From: Ottelia alismoides
Lineage: Eukaryota; Streptophyta; Magnoliopsida; Alismatales; Hydrocharitaceae
Length of the DNA stretch: 64,000 nt
Assembly: GCA_037367405.1 (NCBI GenBank)
Contig: JAZKJV010003133.1
Span: 372,001 to 436,000 of the forward strand
Reading direction: 5' to 3'
This document shows positions 1-9,702 of this stretch, piece after piece (position 1 is the stretch's first letter; the number at the start of each line of letters is the position of its first letter). The position numbers and the translations under genes were made by a program. The notes under the pieces were generated by a model. That model was not told where the DNA came from. It saw nothing but the letters and a program-made list of their open reading frames with translations, and ran no database searches.

Positions 1-1970
1 GCCACTAGGGCCGTCCGATCTCGGCCGATCGGACGGCCCGCACCATCATCTTCCCCAACCGTCACCCCCAATCGCTCGGGCGTCGCCGCCCTCTCCGAAA
101 TCTCCGCCAACGGCCCCCCTCCTCCATCGCCGTTGACCCTAACAACCAATCCAACCACCTCCGAGATCTCCTCCTCCTCCTCCACAGCCCTATTTAAGGA
201 GCGCCTCGTCCCCCTTCACCCCTCATTCGCCGGCAGCGACGACGCTCGGAGGTGACGGCTCCGAGCGCCCTCCTTCGACGAGGTCCGAGGGTCCTCTCCC
301 TCATTGCGGTCCACGGCGAGCTCCGCCGTCTCGCATCTGCTCCCGGCCACCTCCCATTGCCGTCGAGCTACGTCTCCATCTTCATCGACTTCACCGCTTC
401 GATCGTCATCAACAAACTTCAACGACAACACCGATTATCTTCTCGACTTCATCAACGACATCGCCTTCTCCGGTCGCCATCAAGAGCACCGACAACGCTT
501 CCGCCTGGAGCTCCTTCAACGCTCTCCACCATCATCGACAACCGCCCCTCCGCCAGCGCTCCAGAGCCACCGCCGGCCCGCCTTCGCCTCCACCGCAGGA
601 CCGGCATCCTCCTCACCAGGCCGTGACACCTGGCCCTCCTCCTCAGCACCGGAGCCGCACGCCGCAGCCGCGACAGCCTCTGCTCCGCCGGGAGGGGCTG
701 GGCTCCGCCTCCTGGGCTCCGCCTCGACCGGCCCGCCAAGGCCGAGCTCCGCCACCAGCCGCCGGGCTCGAGGCCCGAGGTCCCCCGCACGTGCTCCGCA
801 CGTGCGTGGGAAACTTCATCAGGAAGCCAGCCCCGGGGTCACGTGCTACGCACGTGCCCCTTGGGCAAATTACGAGAAGACCCCCGGAGGATTCCCTATT
901 CACGCTCCAGCCCACCGACCAGAGGCACGTGCTATGCACGTGCCCTCTGGACATTTTGCAGTTCGCCCCCAGTTTCTTAGGTAATTGCAATTAGGCCCCC
1001 CGCAGTTCATTCTTTTTTATATTTTGTTTATTTTATTTACATCTGTACCCCTGCATTCCTCGTGCATTTTAGACCTCTAGTTTACATTATTATATTTATT
1101 TAAAAATAGCACTTTGTTCATCTCTTAATTCTCTACATTGTGAGCTACTGTGGACATTTTTGTGATTGACGGTTCATTAATAAATATTTATTTTGTGGAA
1201 AATTGCGAATTGTGCCCATCTTATGCTCTGAAATTTCTAGTTGATTAATCATTACTCTAAAAATTCCCGAAAAAACGCACATTGTAGAGATTATTTTGCT
1301 TGACATTGTGCCCAAAAGTCTTTGCATTTGCATGCATAAATTGCTCTGTAAAAATCATTTAGCACATTTCAGTATTTGATTTTTAATAGGTATTCAAACC
1401 CACATTTTCAAGGTTTAGGATTTTTCTGGAATCCATCACCTCGTGATAGATCTTAGATAATTTTATCTCTTGAAAATAATAGGTTTAATATTTACTATAA
1501 TTAAATATTGAAAATCATTCTGTTTGCATTAAAAAATCATAAAAAATTTATATTGCATCCAAAAATTCCAGAAAAATTACACTGCACTCATTTCATCATA
1601 TTTTACATCTCGGCCAAGTTTCGTATTTTTCGGACATCGTTTGATTGAAATTTACATTTTAGTCCCTAAAATAGACCGAAATTGCATTTTGCATCCCTCA
1701 ATTACATTAAAAATTCCAAAAAAAGACCGCCTTGAAAACCGAAATCAAAATTGGATAGACACAACGCTAGGTTGTTCCTTTGCCTCCTTGTGATCGACCT
1801 TGGAACTTGCCCAAGTAAAATAAACATAAAAACCACTTGATTAAATTTGATTAAAAATAGTGGTTATTTCTTGACTGTTTCCGATCGCCGCCTACAACGA
1901 ACGACTTTCATTATTTTCACGAACGAACGATAAGAACAACTTTTTAAAAGCGACATATCCGGACACGTCA
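1..1970 (+). mobile_element. 3' portion of a long LTR, Ty3/gypsy-like, cut by the window edge
   Basis: A GC-rich block (1-850) begins with a near-perfect palindrome (GCCGTCCGATC at 11-21 against GATCGGACGGC at about 28-38) and has a TATA-like TATTTAAG at 191-198. It then changes to AT-rich sequence (1000-1970), as the other long LTRs here do. The phrase CTCCTTGTGATCGACCT at 1784-1800 resembles the end of the element C LTR (about 44552-44575), so I read this as a plus-strand LTR of the Athila/Tat type. Several overlapping reading frames in the GC-rich block look like composition artefacts. No PBS or coding region follows, because the right side is replaced by the M array. The LTR call is an inference. 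Confidence 0.45.
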
Positions 1971-2017
1971 GGTGCAGGGAGTTTCCTACACCCCAGGGTG
2001 CAGGCTCCCTGCCCCCT
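1971..2017. repeat. Right-end fragment of an M fold-back element (M0)
   Basis: The stretch ends CAGGCTCCCTGCCCCC just before a TATA run. Its reverse complement starts GGGGGCAGGGAGCCTGC and carries GTGTAGGAAACTCCCTGCAC, which resembles the terminus of unit M3. Only the end is left; the body is missing at the junction with the LTR remnant. Confidence 0.4.
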
Positions 2018-2043
2018 ATGTATATATATGTGTATATATATAT

Positions 2044-2418
2044 GGGTAAAATGGGGCTGCCCCCATGGGGAGATAACTTGGCTACCCCCACGCTATTTCG
2101 TCCCCTTTTTTTCCGAAATTTCTTCCATAGATTTTCATCAGTATATCCCTATATTATGTCATTCATATTTCACGCGAAACAGAGACTCCTACGGCCTCCA
2201 TCCCGAAGGGTCATTTTTAGCAATTCTGTTATCGTTAAAAAATGACTGTCTGGAAGGAGGCCGTACGAATCTCTGTTTTACACGAAATTTTAATAACATA
2301 ATACATGGATATAGTGATGAATATTCACGGAAGAAATGTTCAAAAAAATAAAAAATCGGACAAAATATTGCGGGGGGAGCCAAGTTAGTTCCCCCCATGG
2401 GGCAGCCCCATTTAACCC
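2044..2418. repeat. M1 fold-back element, GGGGCTGCCCC-type ends
   Basis: The arms start GGGTAAAATGGGGCTGCC and end in its complement (GGCAGCCCCATTTAACCC), with TATA on both sides. Almost the whole unit can fold on itself. The core on the left arm is GAGACTCCTACGGCCTCCAT and is repeated inverted on the right arm with changes. The loop is in the reverse orientation (ATCGTTAAAAAATGAC). No coding capacity. Confidence 0.85.
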
Positions 2419-2429
2419 TATATATATAT

Positions 2430-2816
2430 GAGGAAAGAGAAGCTACAACATGATGTAGCTAACCTTAGCTACATCAGGTGCATTTTCGTCACTTTTTTAT
2501 TGTTTTTTTAAAAATGCTTCCATGGATTTTCATAAATATATCCCTCTAATATGTCATTCATATTTCGTCAGAACAGAGACTCCTACGGCCTCCATCCAGA
2601 CAGTCATTTTTTAACGGTCACAGATTTGTTGTATTTTACCTGTTTTGGATGGAGGCCGTAGGAGTCTCTGTTTCTAACGAAATTTGAGTGATATATTAGA
2701 GGGATATATTTATGAAAATCCATGAAAGCATTTTTCAAAAAATAATAAAAAAGTGACGAAAATACCCCTGATGTAGCTAAGGTTAGTTACATCATGTTGT
2801 AGCTCCCCTCCCCCCC
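2430..2816. repeat. M2 fold-back element, GCTACA-type ends
   Basis: Starts GAGGAAAGAGAAGCTAC. The subterminal hairpin is TGTAGCTAA-CC-TTAGCTACA, and the right arm is its inverted copy. The core GAGACTCCTACGGCCTCCAT and its complement flank a forward loop (TTTTTTAACGGTCAC). It follows M1 after a short TATA run and ends at a CT/TA run. Confidence 0.85.
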
Positions 2817-2823
2817 ACTCTCT

Positions 2824-2865
<42 letters not shown>

Positions 2866-2867
<2 letters not shown>

Positions 2868-3250
2868 GAAAAGGGAGCCTAAACCCAGGTGTAGGTAACT
2901 TTCCCTACACCCATCCCGTTTTCTCTAAGTTTTTTTATTTTTTTGAAATGGATCTTTAGTATATTTAGATCACATTATATCACCATCGTGTCATTCAAAT
3001 TTCAACTTATTTTGAGACTTCTAACTTATCCATCGAGACAGACAAATTTTAACGGTCTCATATTTGCTGAAATCGACCCCTTCCGATGGACATGTTAGGA
3101 ATGTCTGTTTTACTTGAAATTTGAAACATATATTCAACTTAATATTTTAAATAAATCCTCTAAAGATCCATTTCAAAAAATAAAAAAACTGAGAGAAAAT
3201 GGGGTGAGTGTAGGAAAGTTACCTACACCTAGGTTTAGGATGTCCAATCC
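2866..3250. repeat. M3 fold-back element, GTGTAGG-type ends
   Basis: Starts GGGAAAAGGGAGCCTAAAC. The subterminal hairpin is GTGTAGG-TAACTTT-CCTACAC, mirrored at the right end (GTGTAGGAAAGTTACCTACA). The core is diverged (CTTCTAACTTATCCATCGAG), but the loop motif TTTTAACGGTCTC remains. Flanked by TA runs at 2827-2865 and 3251-3271. Confidence 0.75.
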
Positions 3251-3271
3251 ATATATATATATATATATATA

Positions 3272-4644
3272 GGAGAAACTTCAAATGAGACGGGGTCTCA
3301 CTAATATTGTGGTGAGCCCTCAATCTCATCCTTCTATTTTGGATCTCACGGCTGGAATTAATGATACATTAAACTAAATTAATTTAATGGCTGAAAATCC
3401 ATTTTCGTCATTGTCACATTCTAAATATAGAATGTGACAACCATAGATCCTATTTTTATGGTAAGTCATTATATTATTTCCATTATCTAGTCTCTCTCTC
3501 TCTTGATTGACGACGGCACTTCGTCCATCCTCTCTTGTGATTCACTTACGCTCCTACCGCCCGCTCGCTCTCCGTCAGGCCACGCTCCGCCTAAGCATCC
3601 TCCAACGCGGTGCCTCGTCGCCGACTCCGACGCATCGACCGCCTCCACGCAACTCCAGCGACGCAACCATCTTCGTGCGGCCGCATCATCTCACTCCGCC
3701 GCCTTTACAAGGTGCCCCTAATCCGACCACCTCCCGCCTCATCGCCACAGGCGGTCAGCGCCGCTGAGATCTCTGCCCGCCTCCTCCCTCTTGACTGTTG
3801 AAGACAACGACGACGGTACCCCTCCCTTATTGGGAGGCGAGGCGTGGATTTACATTGTGATATAGTTATTTTACATATATGACATTCATATTTACATTTT
3901 GATTTGTTTTTTTACAAATCCTGATGTTTGTTTACATATTTATTATTTTGCAAGTTCTTACAAAAGAGGGAGATTCCGTTACATTATCGTATAATAATTT
4001 TACTTAACTTATATTCAGATTTACATATTTATTTACATTTTTTACAAATCTCAATTTTTTTCTCTATTTTGCAGGACTTGAAAACATGTATAGCAATTGA
4101 ACTTTAACGCAGTGGAAAACATGCGTGAATTTTACAAAGGAGGGAGATTCAGTTACAAAGATTCATGGATTTTTTACAAAACAAACATACACAATTACAA
4201 AAAGTTGAAGCTTACACAGAGGAAAAATAATCTTACAAAACTCGCTGGAATTACAAAATGAATGTACACATTTTATAAAATTGATATAACCATTTATAAG
4301 ATGAAATTACAGTAATAAAATGAAATCATTAATGAAAATTTATAAAGAGTAAAATATATTTTACAAAAACCTGTTGTACTTTACAAAGCTGTGGTTGATT
4401 TCAGATCGTTTGGACCAAAATTGGAAATTAATCAATAAATGCATTTGTGAAAATACCAAATCGAGAAAAGCTTAGAATGTCAATTAGAAAACCAATAAAT
4501 GAAACTCGAAATTAATGAAATCAATTTGACGAAAATGCTCTTTTGGATGAGGTTTTTGATGCAACCGTCAGTTTGAGATCTGATGAATCTGCTCGATGGC
4601 TCACCACAATATCGGTGAGACCCCACCTCATTTGAAGTGCTCCC
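3272..4644. mobile_element. E1, non-autonomous TIR DNA transposon of about 1.37 kb
   Basis: The left end GGAGAAACTTCAAATGAG...GGGGTCTCAC is matched in inverted form by GTGAGACCCC...CTCATTTGAAGTGCTCCC on the right, giving a TIR of about 50 bp that includes a GTGGTGAGCC block. The unit sits between TATA runs. A GC-rich segment (about 3505-3830) unlike the rest could be a captured host sequence. The segment 3840-4390 carries 15 or more TTACAA/TTACAT motifs, the kind of repeated subterminal motif expected of transposase-binding sites. No transposase frame is visible. The superfamily is not assigned. Confidence 0.7.
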
Positions 4645-4654
4645 TATATATATA

Positions 4655-5034
4655 GGGTAAAATGTGTATGCCCCCTAGGGGGAGCTAACTTAGCTCCCCC
4701 ACCCCCATTTTTCACGTGTTTTTTTTTGAAAATAAAAATTATGTAAATTTCTTATTATATCCCTATATTATGTCATTCAAATTTCAAGCAAAACATAGAT
4801 TCCTACGACCTCCATCCAGACGGGGTCGATTTAAAAAATCCGAGACCGTTAAAATATGACTGTCTAGATGGAGGCCGTAGGAGTCTCTGTTTCATACAAA
4901 TTTTTTATGACATAATATAGGGATATAGTGATGAACATTCACGGAAAAAATTTTCGAAAAAAAATAAAAAAAATTGAAGAAAATAGGGTGGGGGGAGCTA
5001 AGTTAGCTCCCATAGGGGCAGCCCCATTTTCCTC
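4655..5034. repeat. M5 fold-back element, GGAGC/GCTCC ends
   Basis: Starts GGGTAAAATGTGTATGCC with the palindrome CCCCCTAGGGGG and the hairpin GGAGC-TAACTTA-GCTCC. The right arm is inverted and ends GGCAGCCCCATTTTCCTC. Reverse loop (GGTCGATTTAAAAAATCC then ACCGTTAAAA). The right core GGAGGCCGTAGGAGTCTCTG is intact. Confidence 0.85.
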
Positions 5035-5053
5035 ATATATATAATATATATAT

Positions 5054-5428
5054 GGAAAAATGTGTATGTCCCTAAGGGGAGCTAACTTAGCTCTCCCGCC
5101 CCTTTTCACATATTTTTTTTATTTTTTTGAAATCTAAAAACCATGTAAATTCATTATTAAATCCTTATATTATGTCATTCAAATTTCATGTGAAACAGAG
5201 ACTCCTACAACCTCCATCCAGACGGGGTCGATTTAAAAAATCCTGTTACCGTTAAAAAATGACTGTCCAGATGGAGGTCGTAGGAGTCTCTGTTTCGCAC
5301 GAAATTTTAATAGCATAATATAGGGATATAGTGGTGAATATTCATGAAAGAAATTTTTCAAAAAAAATTGAGGAAAATGGGACGGGGGAGCTAAGTTAGC
5401 TCCCCTAGGGGGCAGCCCCATTTATCCC
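5054..5428. repeat. M6 fold-back element, GGAGC/GCTCC ends
   Basis: Same subtype and loop orientation as M5. Starts GGAAAAATGTGTATG, carries the hairpin GGAGC-TAACTTA-GCTC and ends GCAGCCCCATTTATCCC. A TATAAT/TATA spacer separates it from M5 and only ATATA separates it from M7. Confidence 0.85.
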
Positions 5429-5435
5429 ATATATA

Positions 5436-5819
5436 GGGTAAAATGTGTATGCCCCCTAGGGGGAGCTAACTTAGCTCCCCCACCCCATTTTTCATGTGTT
5501 TTTTTATTTTTTTTGAAAATAAAAATTATTTAAATTCATTATTATATCCTTATATTATGTCATTCAAATTTCATGTAAAACAGAGATTCCTACGACCTCC
5601 ATCCAGACGCGGTCGATTTAAAAAATCCTGAAACCGTTAAAAAAATAGGTGTCTAGATGGAGGCCGTAGGAGTCTATGTTTTACACGAAAATTTTATGAC
5701 ATAATATAGGGATATAGTGATGAATATTTATGGAAAAAAATTTGAAAAAAAATAAAAAAATTGAAGAAAATAGGGCGGGGGAACTAAGTTAGCTCCCCCT
5801 AGGGGGCATGCCCATTTTC

Positions 5820-5822
<3 letters not shown>
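5436..5822. repeat. M7 fold-back element, GGAGC/GCTCC ends
   Basis: Starts GGGTAAAATGTGTATGCC, nearly identical to M5, with the hairpin GGAGC-TAACTTA-GCTCC. Reverse loop. The right end GGGGGCATGCCCATTTTCCTC runs into a pure TA tract. Together with M5 and M6 it forms a same-orientation trio. Confidence 0.85.

Positions 5823-5823
<1 letters not shown>

Positions 5824-5876
<53 letters not shown>
5824..5876. repeat. (TA)n microsatellite
   Basis: About 53 bp of uninterrupted TA between M7 and E2. Similar TA tracts separate nearly every unit of the array, for example at 2827-2865, 7075-7099, 7488-7555, 7945-7974, 8364-8409 and 9234-9260. Confidence 0.95.
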
Positions 5877-5878
<2 letters not shown>

Positions 5879-5880
<2 letters not shown>

Positions 5881-6199
5881 GACCTTCCAAATGAGGTGGG
5901 AGCTTTTCTGAAATTGTAAAGACCATTGTGAATTTAGTAAAAACTCTGTAACAGTTTTGTAAAGTATCAACTACACATTGTAAAAAAAATCATATTTGTA
6001 AAATATAGCATTCAAGTTTAAATTAACATTTTCATCTAATATAATAATATTTTCATAATTTTATTTCACTATACATGTTGTGTTAATATTTATTGTTATA
6101 TGTATGAAATTAGAAATTGTAAAATATATTGGAAATATGCCTAAATTGAGGGTGGCTCACCATATATATGGTGAGACCCCGCCTTATTTGAAGTTTCTC

Positions 6200-6200
<1 letters not shown>
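5879..6200. mobile_element. E2, short relative of E1
   Basis: The left end has CCTTCCAAATGAGGTGGGAG. The right end has GTGAGACCCCGCC, TTATTTGAAGTTTCTCC and a GGTGGCTCACC block, matching the E1 TIR. The inside carries TTGTAAA motifs, the reverse of E1's TTTACAA. At about 320 bp it looks like an internally deleted member. Bounded by the TA tract on the left and a CT/TA tract on the right. Confidence 0.6.
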
Positions 6201-6263
<63 letters not shown>

Positions 6264-6266
<3 letters not shown>

Positions 6267-6646
6267 GATGGGGAACTTGCACCAAGGTGCATGTAACTTT
6301 ACATGCACCGACGCTTATATCTTCCACAATTTTTTTCTTTTTTGAAAAATACCACCATGTATATTCATCCATATATCCCTCCAATATGTCATTTGAATTT
6401 CGTCAGAAATAGAGACTCCTATGACCTCCATCCAGACTATGTAATTTTAACAGTCTTAAAATTGCTGTAATCGACCTATTCTGGATAAGGGTAATAGGAG
6501 TCTCTGTTTCTGATGAAATTCGAATGACATATTGGAGGGATATATTGATGAATATACATTGTGGTATTTTTCAAAAAAGAAAAAATATGGAAGATATAAG
6601 CGCCGGTGCATGTAAAGTTACATGCACCTTGTGCAAGCTTCCCATC
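6264..6646. repeat. M8 fold-back element, GTGCATG-type ends
   Basis: Starts GAGGATGGGGAACTTGC. The subterminal hairpin is GGTGCATGTAA-CT-TTACATGCACC, mirrored at the right end (GGTGCATGTAAAGTTACATG). Core GAGACTCCTATGACCTCCAT; forward loop (TTTTAACAGTC). A CT run (6201-6222) and a TA tract (6223-6262) precede it. Confidence 0.85.
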
Positions 6647-6655
6647 ATATATATA

Positions 6656-6666
<11 letters not shown>

Positions 6667-6702
<36 letters not shown>
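6667..6702. repeat. (TG)n microsatellite
   Basis: About 36 bp of TG repeat joined to TATATA on the left and to the start of M9 on the right. It is the only TG tract among the TA tracts of the array. Confidence 0.95.
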
Positions 6703-6705
<3 letters not shown>

Positions 6706-7074
6706 AATGGGGCTGCCCTTAGGGGAGCTAACTTGGCTCCCCTCGCCCCTATTTCACCTGATTTTTTTAAAATTTCTTCCCTGGATTTCATCACTATATC
6801 CCTATATTATGTCATTAAAATTTCGTGCGAAACAGATGCTCTTACGACCTTCATCCAGACAGACATCTTTTAACGGTAACAAAATTGCTAAAAACGACCC
6901 GTCTGGATGGAGGTCGTAGCAGTCTCTGTTTCGCACGAAATTTTAATGACATAATATATGGATATATTGATGAAAATCAATGGAAGAAATTTAAAAAAAA
7001 TTAAAAAAAATCCGATGAAATGAGACGAGGGGAGCCAAGTTAGCTCCCTCCATGGGGGCAGCCCCATTATACCC
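6702..7074. repeat. M9 fold-back element, GGAGC/GCTCC ends
   Basis: Starts GTTAAATGGGGCTGCCC with the hairpin GGGGAGC-TAACTTG-GCTCCCC and ends GGGGCAGCCCCATTATACCC. Forward loop (CTTTTAACGGTAACAAAATT). The right core is GGATGGAGGTCGTAGCAGTC. Confidence 0.85.
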
Positions 7075-7099
7075 TATATATATATATATATATATATAT

Positions 7100-7485
7100 G
7101 GGAAAAGGAAGCTACATCGGGGTGGTGCAGCTAACTAGCTACACCCGGATTTTTTCTCATTGATTATTGATATTTTTTAAAGGAAATCTATGGAGATTTA
7201 TTTAGTTTATTGAGTGGAATGTGTATTTCAAATTTCATCCAAAACAAACAATCATAACATGCCCATCTAGATATGGTCAAATTTAATAATACTGAGACCA
7301 TTAAAATGTGATAATCTTGATGGAGATGATAGAAGTGGTCGAATTTAGTAGAAATTCGTATGATATCATGGTGATATATGGTGATTTAAATCCCCCTTGA
7401 TTTCATTTAAAAAATACAAAAAATAAATGAACAAAATAGCCTGGTGCAACTAGTTAGCTACATCCCCGGGTGCAGCTTCCCCAAC

Positions 7486-7487
<2 letters not shown>
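7100..7487. repeat. M10 fold-back element, diverged core, GTGCAGC/GCTACAC ends
   Basis: Starts GGGAAAAGGAAGCTACATC with the imperfect hairpin GTGCAGC-TAACTA-GCTACAC, mirrored at the right end (GTGCAACTAGTTAGCTACAT). The core has diverged and is only recognisable by the reverse loop GAGACCATTAAAATG. TA tracts lie on both sides. Confidence 0.65.
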
Positions 7488-7555
<68 letters not shown>

Positions 7556-7558
<3 letters not shown>

Positions 7559-7941
7559 GAAAGGGAAGCTGCTCCACGCGGAGCAGCCAAGCTGGCTGCT
7601 GCGTGGGCAGTTTCCCCCCCTTTTTTTATTTTTATTTTGAAATTTTTTTTGTTTGTTCATCTATATATACCTCCTACATGCCATTAAAATTTCGTGAGAA
7701 TCGGAGACTCCTATGCCCTCCATCCAGAACACGTAAAATTTAACGGCCTGAAATTTGCTGTAAAGTACCTGTTCTAGATGAAGGGCATAGGAGTCTCCGT
7801 TTCTCACGAAATTTTAATGGCATGTAGGAGGGATATATATATGAATTAACATAAAAAAAAATTTCAAAAAAAAATAAAAAAAGGGGGGAAACTGCCCCAC
7901 GCAGCAGCCAGCTTGGCTGCTACGCGGAGCAGCTTCCCATC

Positions 7942-7944
<3 letters not shown>
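7556..7944. repeat. M11 fold-back element, AGCAGCC/GGCTGCT ends
   Basis: Starts GAGGAAAGGGAAGCTGCTCC. The hairpin is AGCAGCC-AAGCT-GGCTGCT inside CCACGC/GCGTGG. The right arm (GCAGCCAGCTTGGCTGC) is the inverted copy. Core GGAGACTCCTATGCCCTCCA; forward loop (TTTAACGGCCTG). Confidence 0.85.
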
Positions 7945-7974
<30 letters not shown>

Positions 7975-7976
<2 letters not shown>

Positions 7977-8363
7977 GGTAAAATGGGGCTGCCCCCTGGG
8001 AGTAGCAAACTTGGCTACTCTCACCCCTATTTTCCCTTATTTTTTTTATTTCTTTGGAAAATAAAATTTGTATATTCATCACTATATCCCTTTAACATTC
8101 TATTAAAATTTCGTCAAAAACAGAGAATCCTAGGCCCTCCATCCAGACATCATTTTTTTAACGGTCGCATGATTTTTTAAATCGACCCTATTTGGATAGA
8201 GGCCGTAGGAGTCTCTGTTTCTGACGAAATTATAATAGAATTTTAGAGGGATATAATGATGAATTTATAATTTTCTATTTTCCAAAGAAATAAGAAAATG
8301 AGGGAAAAACAGGGGTGGGAGTAGCCAAGTTGGTTACTCCCAGGGGGCAGCCTCATTTAACCC
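7975..8363. repeat. M12 fold-back element, GAGTAGC/GCTACTC ends
   Basis: Starts GGGGTAAAATGGGGCTGCC, then the hairpin GAGTAGC-AAACTTG-GCTACTC. The right end GGGGGCAGCCTCATTTAACCC is complementary. Forward loop (TTTTTTAACGGTCGC). The outer end resembles M1/M5 but the hairpin stem differs, so it is a mosaic of subtypes. Confidence 0.85.
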
Positions 8364-8374
8364 ATATATCTATA

Positions 8375-8409
<35 letters not shown>

Positions 8410-8412
<3 letters not shown>

Positions 8413-8793
8413 TATGGGGAGCTTGCACCAAGGTGCATGTAACTTTACATGCACCGACGCTTATATCTTCCACATTTTTTACTTTTTCGAAAAATACCAC
8501 CATGTATATTCATCCATATATCCCTCCAATATGTCAATCGAATTTCGTCAGAAACAGAGACTCCTATGACCTCCATCTAGAACAGGTCGATTACAACAAT
8601 TCTAAGACCGTTAAAATTTCATGTTCTGGATGGAGGTCATATGAGTCTCTGTTTCTGACGAATTTGAATGACATATTGGAGGGATATATGGATGAATATA
8701 TATGGTGATATTTTTTGAAAAAGTAAAAAAATGTGGAAGATATAAGCGTCGGTGCAAGTAAAGTTATATGCACATTGGTACAAGCTCCTCATC
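8410..8793. repeat. M13 fold-back element, GTGCATG-type ends
   Basis: Starts GAGTATGGGGAGCTTGCACC with the hairpin GGTGCATGTAA-CT-TTACATGCACC, as in M8 but with the loop reversed (AAGACCGTTAAAATTTC). The right end runs into a C-rich then CT/TA tract. Core GAGACTCCTATGACCTCCAT. Confidence 0.85.
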
Positions 8794-8801
8794 CCCCCCC
8801 C

Positions 8802-8854
<53 letters not shown>

Positions 8855-9233
8855 GGGATAAATGGGGGCTATCCCCTAGGGGGAGCTAATTTGGCTCCCT
8901 CCGCCTCATCTTCACCATTTTTTTATTTTTTTTTAAAAATTTCTTCCATGAATATTCATCACTACATCCTTATATTATGCTATTCAAATTTCGTGCGAAA
9001 CAGAGACTCCTACGGCCTCCATCCAGACAATCATTTTTTAACGGTAACATGATTTTTTAAATCGATCCCTTCTGGATGGTGGTCGTAGGAGTCTCTGTTT
9101 CGTATGAAATTTGAATGACATAATATAGAGATTTAATAATGAATTTACACGGTTTTAAATTTCAAAAAAAAATATGTGAAAAAAGAGGTGGAGGAGCTAA
9201 GTTAGCTCCCCTAAGGGCATACACATTTTTCCC
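8855..9233. repeat. M14 fold-back element, GGAGC/GCTCC ends
   Basis: Starts GGGATAAATGGGGGCTATC with the hairpin GGAGC-TAATTTG-GCTCC. Forward loop (TTTTTTAACGGTAACATG). The left core GAGACTCCTACGGCCTCCAT is intact. Ends GGGCATACACATTTTTCCC before a TA tract. Confidence 0.85.
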
Positions 9234-9260
9234 ATATATATATATATATATATATATATA

Positions 9261-9640
9261 GGGAAAAGGGAGTATGCTCCCTAGTTGTAGCCAACTTCTC
9301 CCACCATATTTTCCCCTCATTTTTTTATTTTTTTGGAAAATAAAAATTTGTAAATTCATCATTATATCCCTCTCACATTCTATTAAAATTTCATCAGAAA
9401 CAGAGACTCCTACGGCCTCCATCCAAACAGGGTCGATTTAAAAAATCCTGCAACCGTTAAAAAAATGACGTTTGGATGGAGGGCTTAGGAGTTTCTGTTT
9501 CTGACGAAATTTTAATAGAATGTTAGAAGGATATAGTGATGAATATACATATTTTTATTTTCCAAAAAAATAAAAAAATGAGGGAAAAATATGGGTGGGA
9601 GTAGCCAATTGGCTACAACATGGGTGTAGCCTCATTTAAC

Positions 9641-9642
<2 letters not shown>
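9261..9642. repeat. M15 fold-back element, GTAGCC/GGCTAC ends
   Basis: Starts GGGAAAAGGGAGTATGCTCC. The left hairpin is degraded (GTAGCCAACTTCTCC), but the right arm keeps the perfect GTAGCCAATTGGCTAC. Reverse loop (GGTCGATTTAAAAAATCC, then ACCGTTAAAAAAATGACG). It is the last M unit. Confidence 0.8.

Positions 9643-9700
<58 letters not shown>
9643..9700. repeat. (TA)n microsatellite closing the M array
   Basis: About 58 bp of TA ending at CCATTTGGTC. No M sequence is seen to the right. Confidence 0.95.

Positions 9701-9702
<2 letters not shown>

Noticed and set aside
216..994. Overlapping frames on both strands in the GC-rich block
   Set aside because: All frames open together because of GC composition. 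They are rich in P, R, S and A without a domain, and the block fits an LTR better.
3840..4390. Repeated TTACAA words as a possible CRISPR-like or tandem array
   Set aside because: Irregular spacing and a 6-base unit in a eukaryotic DNA transposon; subterminal binding motifs fit better.
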